The notes beneath the pieces were generated by a model. That model was not told the origin of the DNA. It did not search any database and worked only from the letters and a program-made list of their open reading frames with translations. This document shows positions 15,624 to 28,864 of a stretch of 64,000 bases of DNA, piece after piece (the first letter of the stretch is position 1; each line of letters opens with the position of its first letter). The position numbers were made by a program, and so were the translations under genes. The stretch is from Morchella semilibera (Eukaryota; Ascomycota; Pezizomycetes; Pezizales; Morchellaceae), in contig CM018604.1 of assembly GCA_009192285.1 (NCBI GenBank), positions 1,984,001 through 2,048,000 of the forward strand, given 5' to 3'.

Positions 15624-17504
15624 TGTTTGTATGTGTATGTATGTGTGCGCGCTCGCGCGGAACGAGTGACGGCGGTGGGGAAGGAGGGGGTTTGTTGTTT
15701 GGTAGGAGGGGGTGTTATGGAGTAAGAGAGAGAGTGAGAGAGTGAATTAGGTGGTGGTGGTGGTGGTGGTGGTTGTTGTTGATTGATTGATGGATTGATG
15801 GATTGGTGGAAAGAGAGAAGAGAGCTCAATCTTAATGATAATGCGAAAATGGTAATGGGCGTTGATGACTAAGCTAGCCGTGTGGATGTATCAGTGTGTG
15901 CAGGGATAAATGGGAATGAAAATGGGATTAATTAATTAATTAATGATGGAATTAAAGGTGATTAACTCACGGTGTTGATGTCCAAGAGACAGACCGTATC
16001 AGGAATGCCCAATTACAAGTCCATATACGCAGATATTTGTAGTGACATTCAACAGTCTTTTCGATTGCCGTCTCGCAATTGCTGTAAACGCTCACACAGT
16101 ACATGTACTCTATCACAGGTACTAATGCAGTCTGTGGATTCATGTGCATATGTTTATCAGTTGAACTGCAATATTATGCATATGGCACAGTGCTGCATAA
16201 CAATATAATATCAGATCCCGAGTCGCAGTCGTGCCTATTCCAAACCCCACATGTAGATATATACATGTATGTATGTATGACGAGTAACAAAGATTAGACA
16301 TCCAAGAAAATATTGAATATATCTGCAGGCCATAGGAGTAGTCGACTGGCCCAGTTTTACCAGCAACAGGATGCAGTAATGTGTATAATGCCTTCCTTCC
16401 TTCTGGTATACCGCCTGGCCACACCCGTCTGCATCGCTGATCTAGCCAAAGTCACTATGAATCAGCCAATCACATCTCCAGTCTGATCATACATACGCCC
16501 TCTACTCACAAGCCCATCTCTCCAATGGCGATGCATATACGCCCCGGGACGAAATACGCAATTACACCACAGGCGGTGATATGTCAAACCGAGTGATCAC
16601 CCATGAACATGCATCACGTCACCCCATACCGTACTATAATCGATCCCCGTAACACCACAGCACCGGACATCTCTCCTCCTGCCTGCTACATTGAAGGATG
16701 GGTTGGCCCGGGCCGCAGATGTTCGCGCGGACGACCAGGCAGCAGACGTCTTGGAACAATAGTATGGGCCGGGATGGCGAACGGGTATAAAGAATCCCAC
16801 CGCCCCAGAAAAATGACCACCTCTGGCGCATATATATAGCTTTCACCTTGGGGTGTTTGTCTACTAGATGATACTATTTTCATGCATATGGTCGGGCGGG
16901 GCGCGTTCGTTCGTCTGGTGGTGGTGGTGGTGGGTTGGCCAGAGATGGGCCCCACTACATATGATGGGCGGGGGGAAGAAAAATCTGTTAGAGGTATTCA
17001 CTTCTAGATACAATGTTGTATTGTATGTGTGTGTCAAATGTACAATGACATGACGCCCATGTGATATTGCTAAAATCCGAATATCTCTTGAGTGCACATG
17101 CCATATATATACTTTATGGATGGAGACCTGTACCAATCGATAGCATGCATATATGGTCTCCGTTCGTAGGTTAACTGGTGATGTTTATCCTCATATGCAT
17201 TACAGCTCTCAATATATGTGGGCAACTATTAGCTTAAAGGCTATAGATATTCCTAGCTGTCGAAGCCAACACTCCGGGTGTATTTGGAAGAAAGAGAGAA
17301 AGAAAATAAAACCAAAACCAAAACCAAAAACCTCGATGAAGGCAAACAATTCCCACCAGCAGATCCCAGCACCCTCCAAAAACACCATGCGTCACAAACG
17401 AAAAGTAAAAAAAAAAAAAAAAAAAGGCCTTTTAATCAGGAACCAGGAACCAAGAAAAAACCCATTACTCATATCTCATTAACCGTTTTCAACACCACCC
17501 TACC
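15624..17504. other. Intergenic, ssr4 promoter side
   Basis: About 1.9 kb lies between two minus-strand genes. It holds the GGT microsatellite, an ATTA run near 15925-15945, two TACATGTA palindromes (near 16100 and 16262), an AACCAAAACC run near 17308-17330 and a poly-A run near 17407-17425. No gene was recognised. Confidence 0.5.
15751..15800 (+). repeat. GGT/GTT microsatellite upstream of ssr4
   Basis: About eight GGT units are followed by GTT and then GATT units, within the presumed 5' leader or promoter of ssr4. Confidence 0.8.
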
Positions 17505-17807
17505 CTACTTCCCCCTGGCCTGATGCCCGCCCTGTCCCGCCCTGCTCTCATCCCCCAGCCTACACCTCCCCTCGCAGCGCCCAACCCTCCTCCTCCACGA
17601 CCCGCACCTCCCGCACTTTTCATACTTGTTCTTGTACAGAACCCAGGCGATCTGCTCCTGCCTGTTCTCTCCCCGTCCCGTTAGCCCCTAGCCTCCACAA
17701 TGAACACGAGAGAGATGAAGGAGAACTCACGCTAGCCCGCCCGCCATTGGCCCAGCCTCGAAGCGTGCGCGGTTCGTGTGATACGTGTTGACGGTATAGA
17801 TGGCCAT
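17505..17807 (-). CDS. Small cysteine-rich protein of unknown function, 2 exons
   Basis: I do not recognise this gene. Exon 1 is 17807-17731 and exon 2 is 17661-17505. The phases agree (77 + 157 nt), giving 77 aa. The 69-bp intron has a good GTGAGT donor, a CTAAC branch site and an ACAG acceptor, which is the main reason to believe the model. The protein begins MAIYTVNTYHTNRARFEAG, has QEQIAWVLYKNKYEKC across the junction, and ends with four close cysteines (CGRCG, then GRCEGRC) in a basic context, suggesting a small metal-binding knuckle. The start is the only ATG in the frame and sits in a good context (CTAATGGCC). The frame stays open upstream without an ATG, so an upstream exon is possible. 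No signal peptide or membrane segment is visible. Confidence 0.6.
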
Positions 17808-18937
17808 TAGTTGTTTGCGCGGAGTGGGCGCGTGCTCGAGGGCGCTGGCCGGGCGCGCCTTATGTATGGTTGTCGTGAGGCGCGAGGTAAGGGACGGGTT
17901 GGTGCGTTCCGGAGGGACGCGGGGGGGCTGTGAGGGGGCATCGGTATTTATTTTGGGGATTTTATTTGGGGGAGGCAAAGAGTGTGGTGAGTTTGGGGGG
18001 GTGGGGGGTGGATGGGTTGGTTTGGACTTGATGTGGTGAGTCGAGTGATGGATCGTGATGGAGTACTTAAATATAGCAGCCTGGGAGTGGTAACTGATTG
18101 TTATATATGGGGGGGGCAAGGATATGCAGTATATAGACTGTAGAGAATTTTATCTACTGAGCGGCCTTAATTATGGGAGACCCGAACTCGACTATGGCTA
18201 AGAGAATTAAAGCTACGGCCCAGATACATACGTAAAGGCCTAGCTGTCCAGCAGGAAATGATATTTATTCCACCAATCTCTTCCAACAGCCCCCGGTGAA
18301 CCAAACCCACGGTGAACCACACACACATGACTCTCACTCACTCTCACTCACTCACACCGCCCCGCCCCGCCGCGACCGGCCCGGCGGGGCGCGGGTGTGT
18401 GGTGGAGGTGGCACCCATGCATATTATTTATTGTCCCAATCAATCTGTCACAGCCAATCACTCGCCCGGCCCGCGAGATTCGTTTCTAAATGATATATAT
18501 ACAATGTATTGTACAGGCACAGTTAGTAATCTTCCCCACATGTACTTTATATATAGTGACCCTTCCGTACCGGCGCTGATGGACTACATTCAGTGCTCTT
18601 GCTTACCGCGCTCACTCTAAACCGACATTCAAGCATTTCAATCTCTCGAGCGATCCCAAAAGGTAAGTAACGCCACTTCGCACTCACGTGATCACCCCTG
18701 CAGCTAAACAGTTCGGGCTGTGTGTCCGACATCGCATCACATACAGCTTTTTTTTTACTTTGCTTGACGTACTCTAACTACCTTCTACATCTCCTCCATC
18801 CATCCGTCCAACCTTTAAAACCACACCGTCTATTAGTATATACATACATACATACATACAGACATACGGGCATACAGAGCCTCCCTCTCTCCTTCTCCAT
18901 ACCACACCTCCCATTCCAGCCCGAAACCAGGAGAACC
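17808..18937. other. Divergent intergenic region (small Cys protein / BET1)
   Basis: This 1.1-kb region separates two divergently transcribed genes. It contains a GC-rich block at about 18357-18400, an interrupted CATA microsatellite near 18841-18870 and CT-rich sequence before BET1. I see no gene in it. Confidence 0.5.
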
Positions 18938-19555
18938 ATGTCCTCCAGGTAAGCCAACAACACCTTATTGCGCCAGCCAGGCAAAACGAAATACTCACCC
19001 CTCAGCAACAGATACGGCGGTGGCCACCTCCACCAGCGAGACGCGCGCTCCCAGCTCTTCGACAATAACAACAACAACGGCGGCTCCGGCTACGGCTACG
19101 GCTACGGCTACCCCGGCGGCAGCAGCAGCGAAGGACGGTCTCCCCGCGTCGCAAACGCATACCGTCCCGCAACGCCAAACGCCCGTGGCCAGTACAGCGC
19201 AAGCGTTCTCGAGGAGCTCGAGAGCCAGAACGATGCGCAGGTCGAGGGCCTGAGCGCAAAGGTCAAGATGTTGAAGGATGTGAGTTTTTAAACGTTAATT
19301 TCTATCATTGGTTGGGTGTGGTGGTGGTGGCTGACGTGGTGGTGGCAGATCACAGAGGCGATCGGGGAGGAGGTGCGGTCCTCGTCGACGCTGGTGGCTT
19401 CGATGAATGATTCGTTTGACAACACGCGCGCAAAGCTGCAGGGCACAATGAGCAACATGATGCGCATGGCGAGGCGGACGGGCGTGGGCTGGAAAGCGTG
19501 GCTGCTGTTCATCTGTGCGGTCGTGTTTATGTTTTGGTATGTTTGGCTGTTTTAA
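18938..19555 (+). CDS. BET1: SNARE protein Bet1 (Qc-SNARE, ER-Golgi transport), 3 exons
   Basis: Bet1 is the Qc-SNARE of ER-to-Golgi vesicle fusion; its usual partners include Sec22 (a sec22 gene lies at 32.8 kb). Exons: 18938-18948, 19012-19279, 19349-19555 (161 aa). The N-terminus after splicing, MSSRYGGGHLHQRD, matches the yeast Bet1 style. A Gly/Tyr/Asn-rich linker follows, then a SNARE coiled coil from about residue 80 to 140 starting at LEELESQNDAQ and ending NMMRMARRTG, and a single C-terminal transmembrane anchor WKAWLLFICAVVFMFWYVW. The acceptor at 19011 was preferred to one 6 nt upstream (19005) because it gives the conserved MSSRY start; both are in frame. The first exon is only 11 nt. 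Confidence 0.93.
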
Positions 19556-20300
19556 TGGGACTTTTTTTTTTTTCTTCTTTCCTTCCTGGCTGTAATAAAT
19601 CCTTTCACTTCTTATTCCGTTTTTACGATTATCTTTATTTTTATTTTTTTTATAAATGATTCATGGCCGGTAGTGCGGAAATGCCATACATACAAAGAAT
19701 GAATGCCACCACACACATGTACACAGGAACACGCCCTTAGCATTATTACTATCACAATGATCAGAGAGGACCATGTAATCAAACCACATGATGTGTGGGC
19801 ATTGAAGAGAACGATTACACATGTTTCATTACTTTCCAAACTTCGACATTACTAGCCAGGATAGGACATGGGCATAAATAATGGAACACAAAGGACAGGC
19901 AGGAAAAGTAAAAAGGAAGATTAGGCACTTGAGAAACCAAACAGATCTGGGTCGACAAAAATAAAGGGGAGGAAATAATAAGTAGTAGAATGAGAAAATA
20001 AAGAGAAAAAAAGAAAAGAAAAGAAAAAGCAAGACGACCGGTACCCAGAGTATAGGAGCAACATTCCATCAGATACATCATATCCATCATGACCATGCTG
20101 ACCCAGCTTGCTCAGTCTATGCCAATTTCTCTTTTGACCACTCTCCAAACTGGGCGTTTGTAGTGTACGTACAGAGGACTTTAGGGAGAAGCGAAAAGAA
20201 AGAAGGAATAGAAACGGAGCCAAGTCAAACACGCCAACTACTAACATATATCTTGGTCTTGCTATTCATACCTAAACATAAAATCATTTCAAATTCAGAT
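19556..20300. other. Intergenic between convergent genes
   Basis: About 745 bp between BET1 and the convergent Rab11 gene, A/T-rich with a T run after BET1 and a GAAAA-rich tract near 19990-20030. No gene was recognised. Confidence 0.5.
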
Positions 20301-21352
<1,052 letters not shown>

Positions 21353-22281
21353 TTTTGTTTATTTAGGGAGGGGTGATGAGGTCTTCGTAGATAAAAAGTG
21401 GGGGTAGGGGGGGTTGTCGTTGGAGCGCGAGGGTGAAGAAGAGACACGAGGTGAGATTGTGGTAACTGGACTGGAGTGGATCTGTGAGCAAAGAGCTGAT
21501 AGGGATGGAACTGAGTGAAAAGGGTTAAAGGATCTTGCTGTGGGATAGAATAGAAGGGGGGACAGAACGGAAAAAAAAAAACAGAAACGGACAGGTTTAC
21601 TTTGTTAGGAGTCTAATGTAGAGTAGATAAAAATACGCAGGTGAAACGATGGAGGTGCTTTTTGTTTCTTTCGTAGGGTGGTAGCAAGCAGTTGTTGCAC
21701 TTGGGAACGGTAAGCGGTTGTCTGAGCACGCTGCCTGTGTCGTCTGCCTTGTTTGGTTGGTTCAGCAGCTGTGCCAGCAACAGCAGGAGTAGCCGCCCCC
21801 CCCCCCCCCGGATTCCACACCGACGGCCACGGCCACGGCCTCAAGCCCCTAAAAGAGGAAAAGATCCAGCCTCCCTCCCCCCTCCCTCCGGATCAGTCAG
21901 CGGCCGCCTAATGATGATAGGGCTACAACCCTGTAACGCCACGTTGAGGCACATGTCCAAAACGCCTCAACTGGACTCACATTTAATACTCGCTGCGTCA
22001 TCCTGAGCCTACGTACAGGAGAAAATCTCCCTCAATCCCTTCTTCTATTTCCCAACACACAAGCAAAACATCTCCCCTGCTACCAACCCCCAACCTTCTT
22101 AAAGAGACTCATCTCTCTCGTTCTGCAGCGCAAATTCGCCCTGCTGGAAACCGGTAGGGCTGTTAGGATTATCTTTCCCCTACAAGAGTTCAAACAAACA
22201 ATTTACAAAAATTCCACTAGGTGTGAGATATACACATACAAAATTAAAGCGCGTCATTGTTTGCTCGCTATTTTCAACAGG
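21353..22281. other. Divergent intergenic region (Rab11 / chromodomain gene)
   Basis: About 930 bp form a shared upstream region for two divergent genes. It contains purine-rich sequence on the Rab11 side, a poly-C run at 21796-21810, a GGCCACGGCCACGG-like repeat near 21823-21840 and CT/CA-rich leader sequence before 22282. No gene was recognised. Confidence 0.5.
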
Positions 22282-25200
22282 ATGTTTTCCAGCAGTATCT
22301 TTCGCACTCAACACGATGATATTGTTTCCGGTGACGACACAGATGACAGCATCTCCCTCACGTCCACCTTGGGCAGCCAGGAAGACCCAGATAATACCTA
22401 TATTGTCGAAAATATCCTCGCTGAGAGGTATTTCTCAGACGAGGATAGAATGAGATATCTCGTTAAATGGGAAGGATATCCTATTGAGCGTGCCTCCTGG
22501 GAACCAATCGATATGTTCGATGATAAAAACACAATCAACGAATGGAAAGCAATGAAGCAGCGTAAAGAAAACTACGGCTCATCCTCGCCATTCGATTGGG
22601 AACAATGGGAAGAAGACAGGTACAGAGAAAGAGAGGATAAAGAGGCGCGTAAGGCTCGTAGACAACGAAAGAGACAGAAGTTCGCGAGAGCTATGGGCAG
22701 TGTGGGCTCTCGTGCGTCATCCTCTAAGCCTAAGACTATTTTCGACGATGAGATTGTAGCCTCCCCTGAAGAAGAATCTGATATTGAAGTGAAGAGAACT
22801 CGACGACGAACGAGTAAGAAGGTTCGGGAATCGGACGAAGATGGAGAATCCAGTGAAAGTACTGATTCACTCATGGAAGATCTTGCTAAAAATGAGCAAA
22901 GGAAGAGAATTAGGGCAAGGTCACATAGGAACACTAGTGCTCCAGAACCTAAGAAGCAGAAATTGAATGGCCGAAGACCACGGTCAGTAGATGATGGTGA
23001 GGATGGAGATACAGAAGATGATTATCTTTATGGAACCATACCATTCAGCAAAAAGGTAGAGACTCATCCTTTCCATAGAGGAATGGTAGTTCTAACTCAT
23101 AGCCACCCAAAGCCTCAGTCTACCCAAGATGGGAGACCATCCAAGCCTGAACGGAGGGCCCAATCCAATAAGGGCAACGATATGGATAAGAGTATCGCTG
23201 CAACCGCGTCGAAACTATCCCAGATGGGTGTCCAACAGCGAAAAACATCAGCTGCATCAATCAGCTCTGTTGGACCCTCAAGGGCTGTCAATAACCCAGC
23301 CAATAGTGGGCCAAGAAGGAATCGACATAATCTTCCACCAAAGCCACCTGTTCTTGCTTCAGGTTCCATGCCTGGGGTCCCAAAGATAGGTGGATTCATC
23401 TCTTTATCACAACAAAACAAAGTGCAAAAGAGGGGTCGTAATGAACCTGCTCCAGACATAAATGCCTTAGAATTATTTCATGCTGGTGATCCACGCCCAA
23501 GGAAAACTTCCATTGGAAGTGGGTTGAAACCAACCTTTGGAGAAACTCCACAAATTAAGGAGGTTTCAGGGACTATTGAGAGAGAGACCCTGCAGAAAAA
23601 CGAAGAGGATTCCAGATTACAAAAACGAAGGAAAGTAGACGATGGTTTGAAGATACATACATTATCCTTAGAGGGGTATACAAAACGTAATCAGGCTGCA
23701 CAAGGACCTGAAACTGGACGTGAGGCCAACCAACCACCCCATGGCTCAATAGGTGACTATGAGCCTGGTGTGGTCGTTGATAATAATAGAACACCCGTAT
23801 CTGCAGGGCCTTCGGCCGCGGGCGAAGTAAAAGACCCATTAACATTGAGAAATCTTAGGGGTCCGGCGGGCTTAGCTGGGTGGCAGGCTACTGCCAATCA
23901 TATGGACATTAGCCCAATCATAGAGCCTCCAGTCAAACCCACGTTCGAGTGCGTGCTTGAGGTTGGGTCATCAAGCGACGTTGAATCAATTCACGTCACG
24001 TTTACTGGGTTCAGTAGTGCCTTTACAAGCTTTGTAGATGGACTGAGTGAGAATCGATTTTGGGTATCGCGATTTTTGGAAGATGCCTATATAACCAATT
24101 TCCTTGTTCCTGTAAGTCAGTGTAATACATTTATGCTCGCCTCGCTTGCTAATAAGATGGGTTCATCCGAGACTGTAGGAGATGGGTGTTCCATTTGAGT
24201 ATGCAGACATGGAGATGGACCGTGATAGATCGCAATCTTTCCTGAATTCTATCGCCGTCTCACATGGCGCTGGCGTGGTACTTCACGAAGGGTTTTCACT
24301 TCTCATTTTCCAACCGAGCAATGATAAGCTCCGCAGTGCCTTTAAAACGCCGATGCAACAGACGCGGACACCACTTCGAGCTGTTGCGTATCCTCCATTC
24401 GATGTACCGATACCAATAAAACCCATCCGAGATCCAATTGCGGAGTCTCTAGAGCAGATACAAAGGGCATTACGTCCAGCCTCTATGAATGGGTTTTACA
24501 TTCACACTCTTCTTGAACGGCTTTTAGGCGTGAGATGCTCAGAAATATTACAGAACTCGAGGGGAGGCGATTATTTTATTATTTATTGCCCGCAGATAGC
24601 ACATGCGGAAGCTGAAGAAATGGAAAACGGCCTTGAAGTATCTTGGGAGGAATAGCTATACCGTTGATGAAATTCCGACTTTATACGCGAACAAGCATAG
24701 GGAGAGAGTTTGCGTATTGGTGTGCACTTGACTCTTTCCTCAAAACATACCGTTATGCTGATGATCCTCAAGGTTCACTTTTCGCTCAGGCGTCAATTAC
24801 ATTTATTACCACATATACGGCACTTAAAGAGCCGCGAGCAGCAATTCTATTTCTTTGGAGCTAGACTTGATAGAACATCGTCCTTAGGAGGAATAGAAAC
24901 ACATCCAATTCGGTTTTGGAATTTCGGTACGTTGATTATGTTGACGCCAAAGTTTATCTTGGAAAATCAATCCGCCATGTCCCAAGTTTTGAGTTACCAG
25001 GTTTGTTTTATAATTGCGTATTATTAGAATGAGGATAAATTTAACTAAAGAGCATTTATATTAGCGGGTCAAGGCTGCAAGTACAACCCTTTGTTTTTCA
25101 GGGGCAACGCTTGCTCAGGCAGAGGCTAGGTTTTTAGACAAGGAATCACCTGTGACTGAAGAGTGTGTTTACTATAATTTATGGTTGGGTATAATTCTAA

Positions 25201-25643
25201 CTTAGTTCTAGGGTCCTAAAAAATGTGTGGGTATTGGTAGATAAGAAAAGTCGGGGGGAGGCCTTCGAGCTACCGATACAAGATGCCGATGGGGTAAGAA
25301 ATGAGTATATTTATGTGATACCATATAGCTACATGTATTGACTTATGTTGTTAAACAGTACGACGAATTTGAAGTCATCGCCGACGCCTTTGCCCTGTAC
25401 CAGCTGGAGCATTGTTCCAAATATAGGAGGTTCATGGTCGGTCACTCGGTGAATGAAGATGTATCTATTGTAAAGGCAGGAGTTTACAACTGTGTAAGAG
25501 AAACCCCCCCCTGCTTCAATATGACAAGCCCTAACTTTCGATCTTGGTAGATTGAGTTTCATAATCCGGATTCGTTGATCAATGAACTCCAGTCCAAGAA
25601 TCATCCCAAGCAAGGAAACCTTCCGCCCAGACCCCCGCAGTAA
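22282..25643 (+). CDS. Chromodomain protein (heterochromatin-type reader), 7 exons
   Basis: Exons: 22282-24111, 24179-24637, 24701-25000, 25065-25162, 25206-25293, 25359-25493, 25551-25643 (1000 aa, phases consistent). Residues 40-92 form a chromodomain: TYIVENIL, YLVKWEGYP and ASWEP supply an apparent aromatic cage (Tyr40, Trp63, Tyr66) for methyl-lysine, most likely H3K9me. Residues about 100-560 are charged, low-complexity and nuclear-localisation-like (KKVRESDEDGESSES). The C-terminal 430 residues look folded, with segments such as FFGARLDRTSSLGG and IRFWNFGTLIMLTP; I cannot name that domain. Chp1-like or other heterochromatin proteins are possible. The start is the first ATG; the frame is open seven codons upstream and includes an AG, so an upstream exon is not excluded. 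The exon 2/3 junction is the least certain. Confidence 0.82.
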
Positions 25644-26809
25644 TTATGTCAACGCCAAATGAGTCCTCACCCAAATCTTGTAAAATTTTGCCTTTGAAAG
25701 GTCAAATCTTGTAATTTTACTCCGTTTTTCAGCGGGGATTGTATTTCACTTCTCTTCCACAATATTTTTTTTTCTTTCTTCTTCTCCAAACTTTATTCCC
25801 CAGAGACGCGGGTCTCTATATAGATAGCAGTACTACATTTCATTCTTAGCGAGGTACAGATCATATACGATGATTTGCATCGGATTAAGATAAGAAGTTA
25901 AGGAGTTCATTATTTGGCGAACTTTTTTCAGGCCTACCTGTATCAACTTGAACAGTTGAGTTTTAAAATCGTATAATTACGGGACAAACATGCATTATCA
26001 TTCTGGGGCATGGCCAACACTACATGTATGAAGTACTAGTGGGTTTCCTTGCAATATGCTTACACCATGTATACCTTTGGAAGCGGGGCCCCAACAACCG
26101 GATGGATCAGTCTAGGGTATCATCTACTGGTACGCCAACTTCCCATACACTTATTGGCATCGTACTTAGCTCATCCATACATGTGTACTTGTATATAGTA
26201 CATATTATATATCAAAAACAAATGGGATGCGATTATTAGTGCTACGAAATTCGGTGAAGGGTACCTTACCAAACCGACGAAGCCTAACTCATGTGGTTAA
26301 GTGATTAGCTCTTCAACAGGCTTTCTGAGCGCTGAGATTTTTTAATTCTTCAAATCCAAAAATATTAGCGTGGTAATCGTTCTCGTGTATATATAAATCC
26401 CATCAAACACGCCATGCTCATTGTAGATACATGTAGATTGATCTCCCCCACTCTCCTCCCCACCCCCCCCCCCCCCCCAACCCAAAAAGAAAAAAAAAAG
26501 GAAAAAGAAAACAGCTGTTTATGCGCGCCCTTCAAAAAAAAAAGGGGGGGTATATTTATACATATCGCTTCATAACATTAGAGAATAGATGTACGGTACC
26601 AGTGGATGAACGGGCTCGGCGGAAAGGTGGGTGCTACTAAATATAAGTGTATGGGTCAGGTGTAAAATATACTTCAGACTCCAGGTGTCGTACTTCTACG
26701 AGCTAAAATTCTAACTTATTCCTGTATTTTCACTTACTCCGCCATTCCGTATCCCCGCTGGACCCGGCCTAAAAGTCCCCGGAAATGCAAGGCGATACGG
26801 CGATCAAAG
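25644..26809. other. Intergenic between convergent genes
   Basis: About 1.2 kb, AT-rich, with two TACATGTA palindromes (near 26022 and 26430), a poly-C run at about 26464-26478 and adjacent A-rich runs. A weakly tRNA-like segment near 26281-26360 was considered and rejected. No gene was recognised. Confidence 0.5.
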
Positions 26810-28864
26810 TTAAATGCCACCAGAGGCTCTCTTCTTCTCAACAACAACATCCTCAAAAGGCGTTGTTCTTGACCGCCTCCCGGTACGTTGCTGCTTAACG
26901 GCCCACTCCTCCTCCTCTGCTGCAATCACGGAATGGAACTTATGCTGTTGACCGCGGGCAAAGTATAGCGGTGGCTGCTTTCGCTGTGCTACAGATTCTG
27001 TTACTAGGACGTGCTTGATGCTTGAGCCTGCACAGAAATTAGTTAGAAGCCACTTCCTAAAATCTCAAGATTAGGAGAACATACCAGGTGACTCGAACAT
27101 AGCATCCGATAACAATCGCTCCATTACAGTTCGCAGACCTCTCGCACCAGTACCCATGGCAAGGGCAGCCTTAGCTACCTCCCGCAGCGCTGGCGAAGTG
27201 AATCGTAGTTCGACACCACTGAGCTGAAATAATTGTTCGTATTGCTTTATAAGGGCGTTTCGTGGCTCTACCAAAACTCTCACAAGCATCTCCTCATCTA
27301 AGGATTCTACAGCGGCGATAACCGGGATACGTCCGACGATTTCCGGTATAAGTCCAAAACTAATCAGATCCCCTGGCTCCGTCATCTGTAACGGGTTGAA
27401 TTTCTTTTTCTTTTTCACCACTTCGCCACCTAAATCCAACCAGTCATCCTCTTCTGGGGTTGGAAAGAACGGAGTAAGCTTCTGCATCAACTCTTTATCT
27501 TCAGCAAGATCATCAGCTGATGCCCCCCTCACCGGGGCATTAAACCCGATAGACCCTTTTGAGACTCGGTCAATTATAACTTTATCCATGCCTATAAATG
27601 CACCTGTGAAAATAAACAGAATGTTTGACGTGTCCACTGTAAAAGTTTCCCCTTTCCCTGAATTACTAGAACCACCGCCACCCACCCCAGAACTTGCCGA
27701 ATTGAAAGGGGAGTTTCCATTAATAGGGTTTTGGGGTAGGCCCTGCGGAGGGCGACGCTCGGGCTTCGTATTTATTTGAAGCGTAGTGCCTTCTATGATC
27801 TTTAAGAGAGCTTGCTGAACCCCCTCACCAGAGATGTCTTTAGCTCCATGGGAGCTTTTTGGCTTAGCGATTTTATCGAACTCATCAAGACAGACGATTC
27901 CAGTTTCTGCAAGGCCCAATAAGTCAATTATGCCATAGACGGGTTGGGCTATGCATACGCACCGGCCCGTCGTACGTCCCAATTCGCCGCAACTAATAAC
28001 CGATGAATACAGATGTCTGCATCCTCGCCGACATAACCGGCTTGTGTAAAGGGTGTACAATCGGACCTCCGTCTGTCAGGGTCGGAAAATGTAGATAGCT
28101 TTTGGAAAAACAAACTCACATTGAGAAGGGAACCTCTAGTACTCTCGCGAGGGTACGGAGCATTAGGGTTTTGCCCACTCCCGTTGGGCCGAGACAGAGC
28201 ACTGAAGATATGGAATTGCGTCAGACATTGTATACTAGCGCCTAGGGAGCTTATGAGTAGACTTTAATTACCATTACTCTTCTCGATGGTTAGAGGTGTG
28301 TAATCGTGAATGGGTAAGTAATCCCCTTTTGGAGGAATATGCATAGCCCTCTGCTGTCCTGGATACTCGTCTACATATCTCCTATCAGTCACTCCTAGCT
28401 AGCTCCACGTAACCACCACCGCCAAACTAACCTTCAACTGGATGGGTACCCATTGTCTGATTTGACCGCAATAGATCATCTTGTTCTTCCTGTCGCTGGC
28501 GTATCTGGGTTACTCGCTTGTAGTGATGGTAGATAGCTGTGGATAATATCCTTTTCGACCTGGACTGGCCTACGACGAACCGATCTAGATGCTGCTTCAG
28601 AGCTCTGATTAAGAAATTAGTTAATCACTAGTCACCCAAGAGCAAATCGTGAACAACCAAGAGTGTTTACCTTGGTGTCAGCTTCACACTCGCGGCATCA
28701 GCCAGGGGCCCCTGAGTCGGGCTATTGGTATCGACCGTCGAGCTATATCCGGCACCACCGAAGCTAAAGTTGGAAGGGTTATATGATAGCCATCTCCTGG
28801 TGCTAATAATTAACGAAGATTCCACCGTAATCTTTTTCAATGATCTTGTTCGTCCGAGAAGCAT
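26810..28864 (-). CDS. Mitochondrial ClpX AAA+ unfoldase, 7 exons
   Basis: ATP-dependent Clp protease ATPase subunit ClpX of the mitochondrial matrix. Exons: 28864-28671, 28604-28432, 28370-28272, 28201-28120, 28066-27963, 27906-27085, 27027-26810 (563 aa). The N-terminus [11 protein letters not shown]...STRRWLSY is basic and Ser/Arg-rich, as in a mitochondrial presequence. The AAA+ module follows: [14 protein letters not shown], Walker A GPTGVGKT, pore loop AGYVGED, Walker [24 protein letters not shown], sensor region [11 protein letters not shown] and GARGLRTV. There is no N-terminal Cys4 zinc-binding domain. The tripeptide IGF, which docks ClpX on ClpP, is present in KGSIGFNAP, unlike what is known for yeast Mcx1. 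A Gly/Ser/Asn insert lies after the Walker B region. Acceptor 28067 was chosen because it restores FSMSDCT. Confidence 0.93.

Noticed and set aside
26281-26360. tRNA-like sequence with weak A-box and B-box resemblance
   Set aside because: No acceptor or anticodon stem can be paired; at best a decayed SINE-like remnant.
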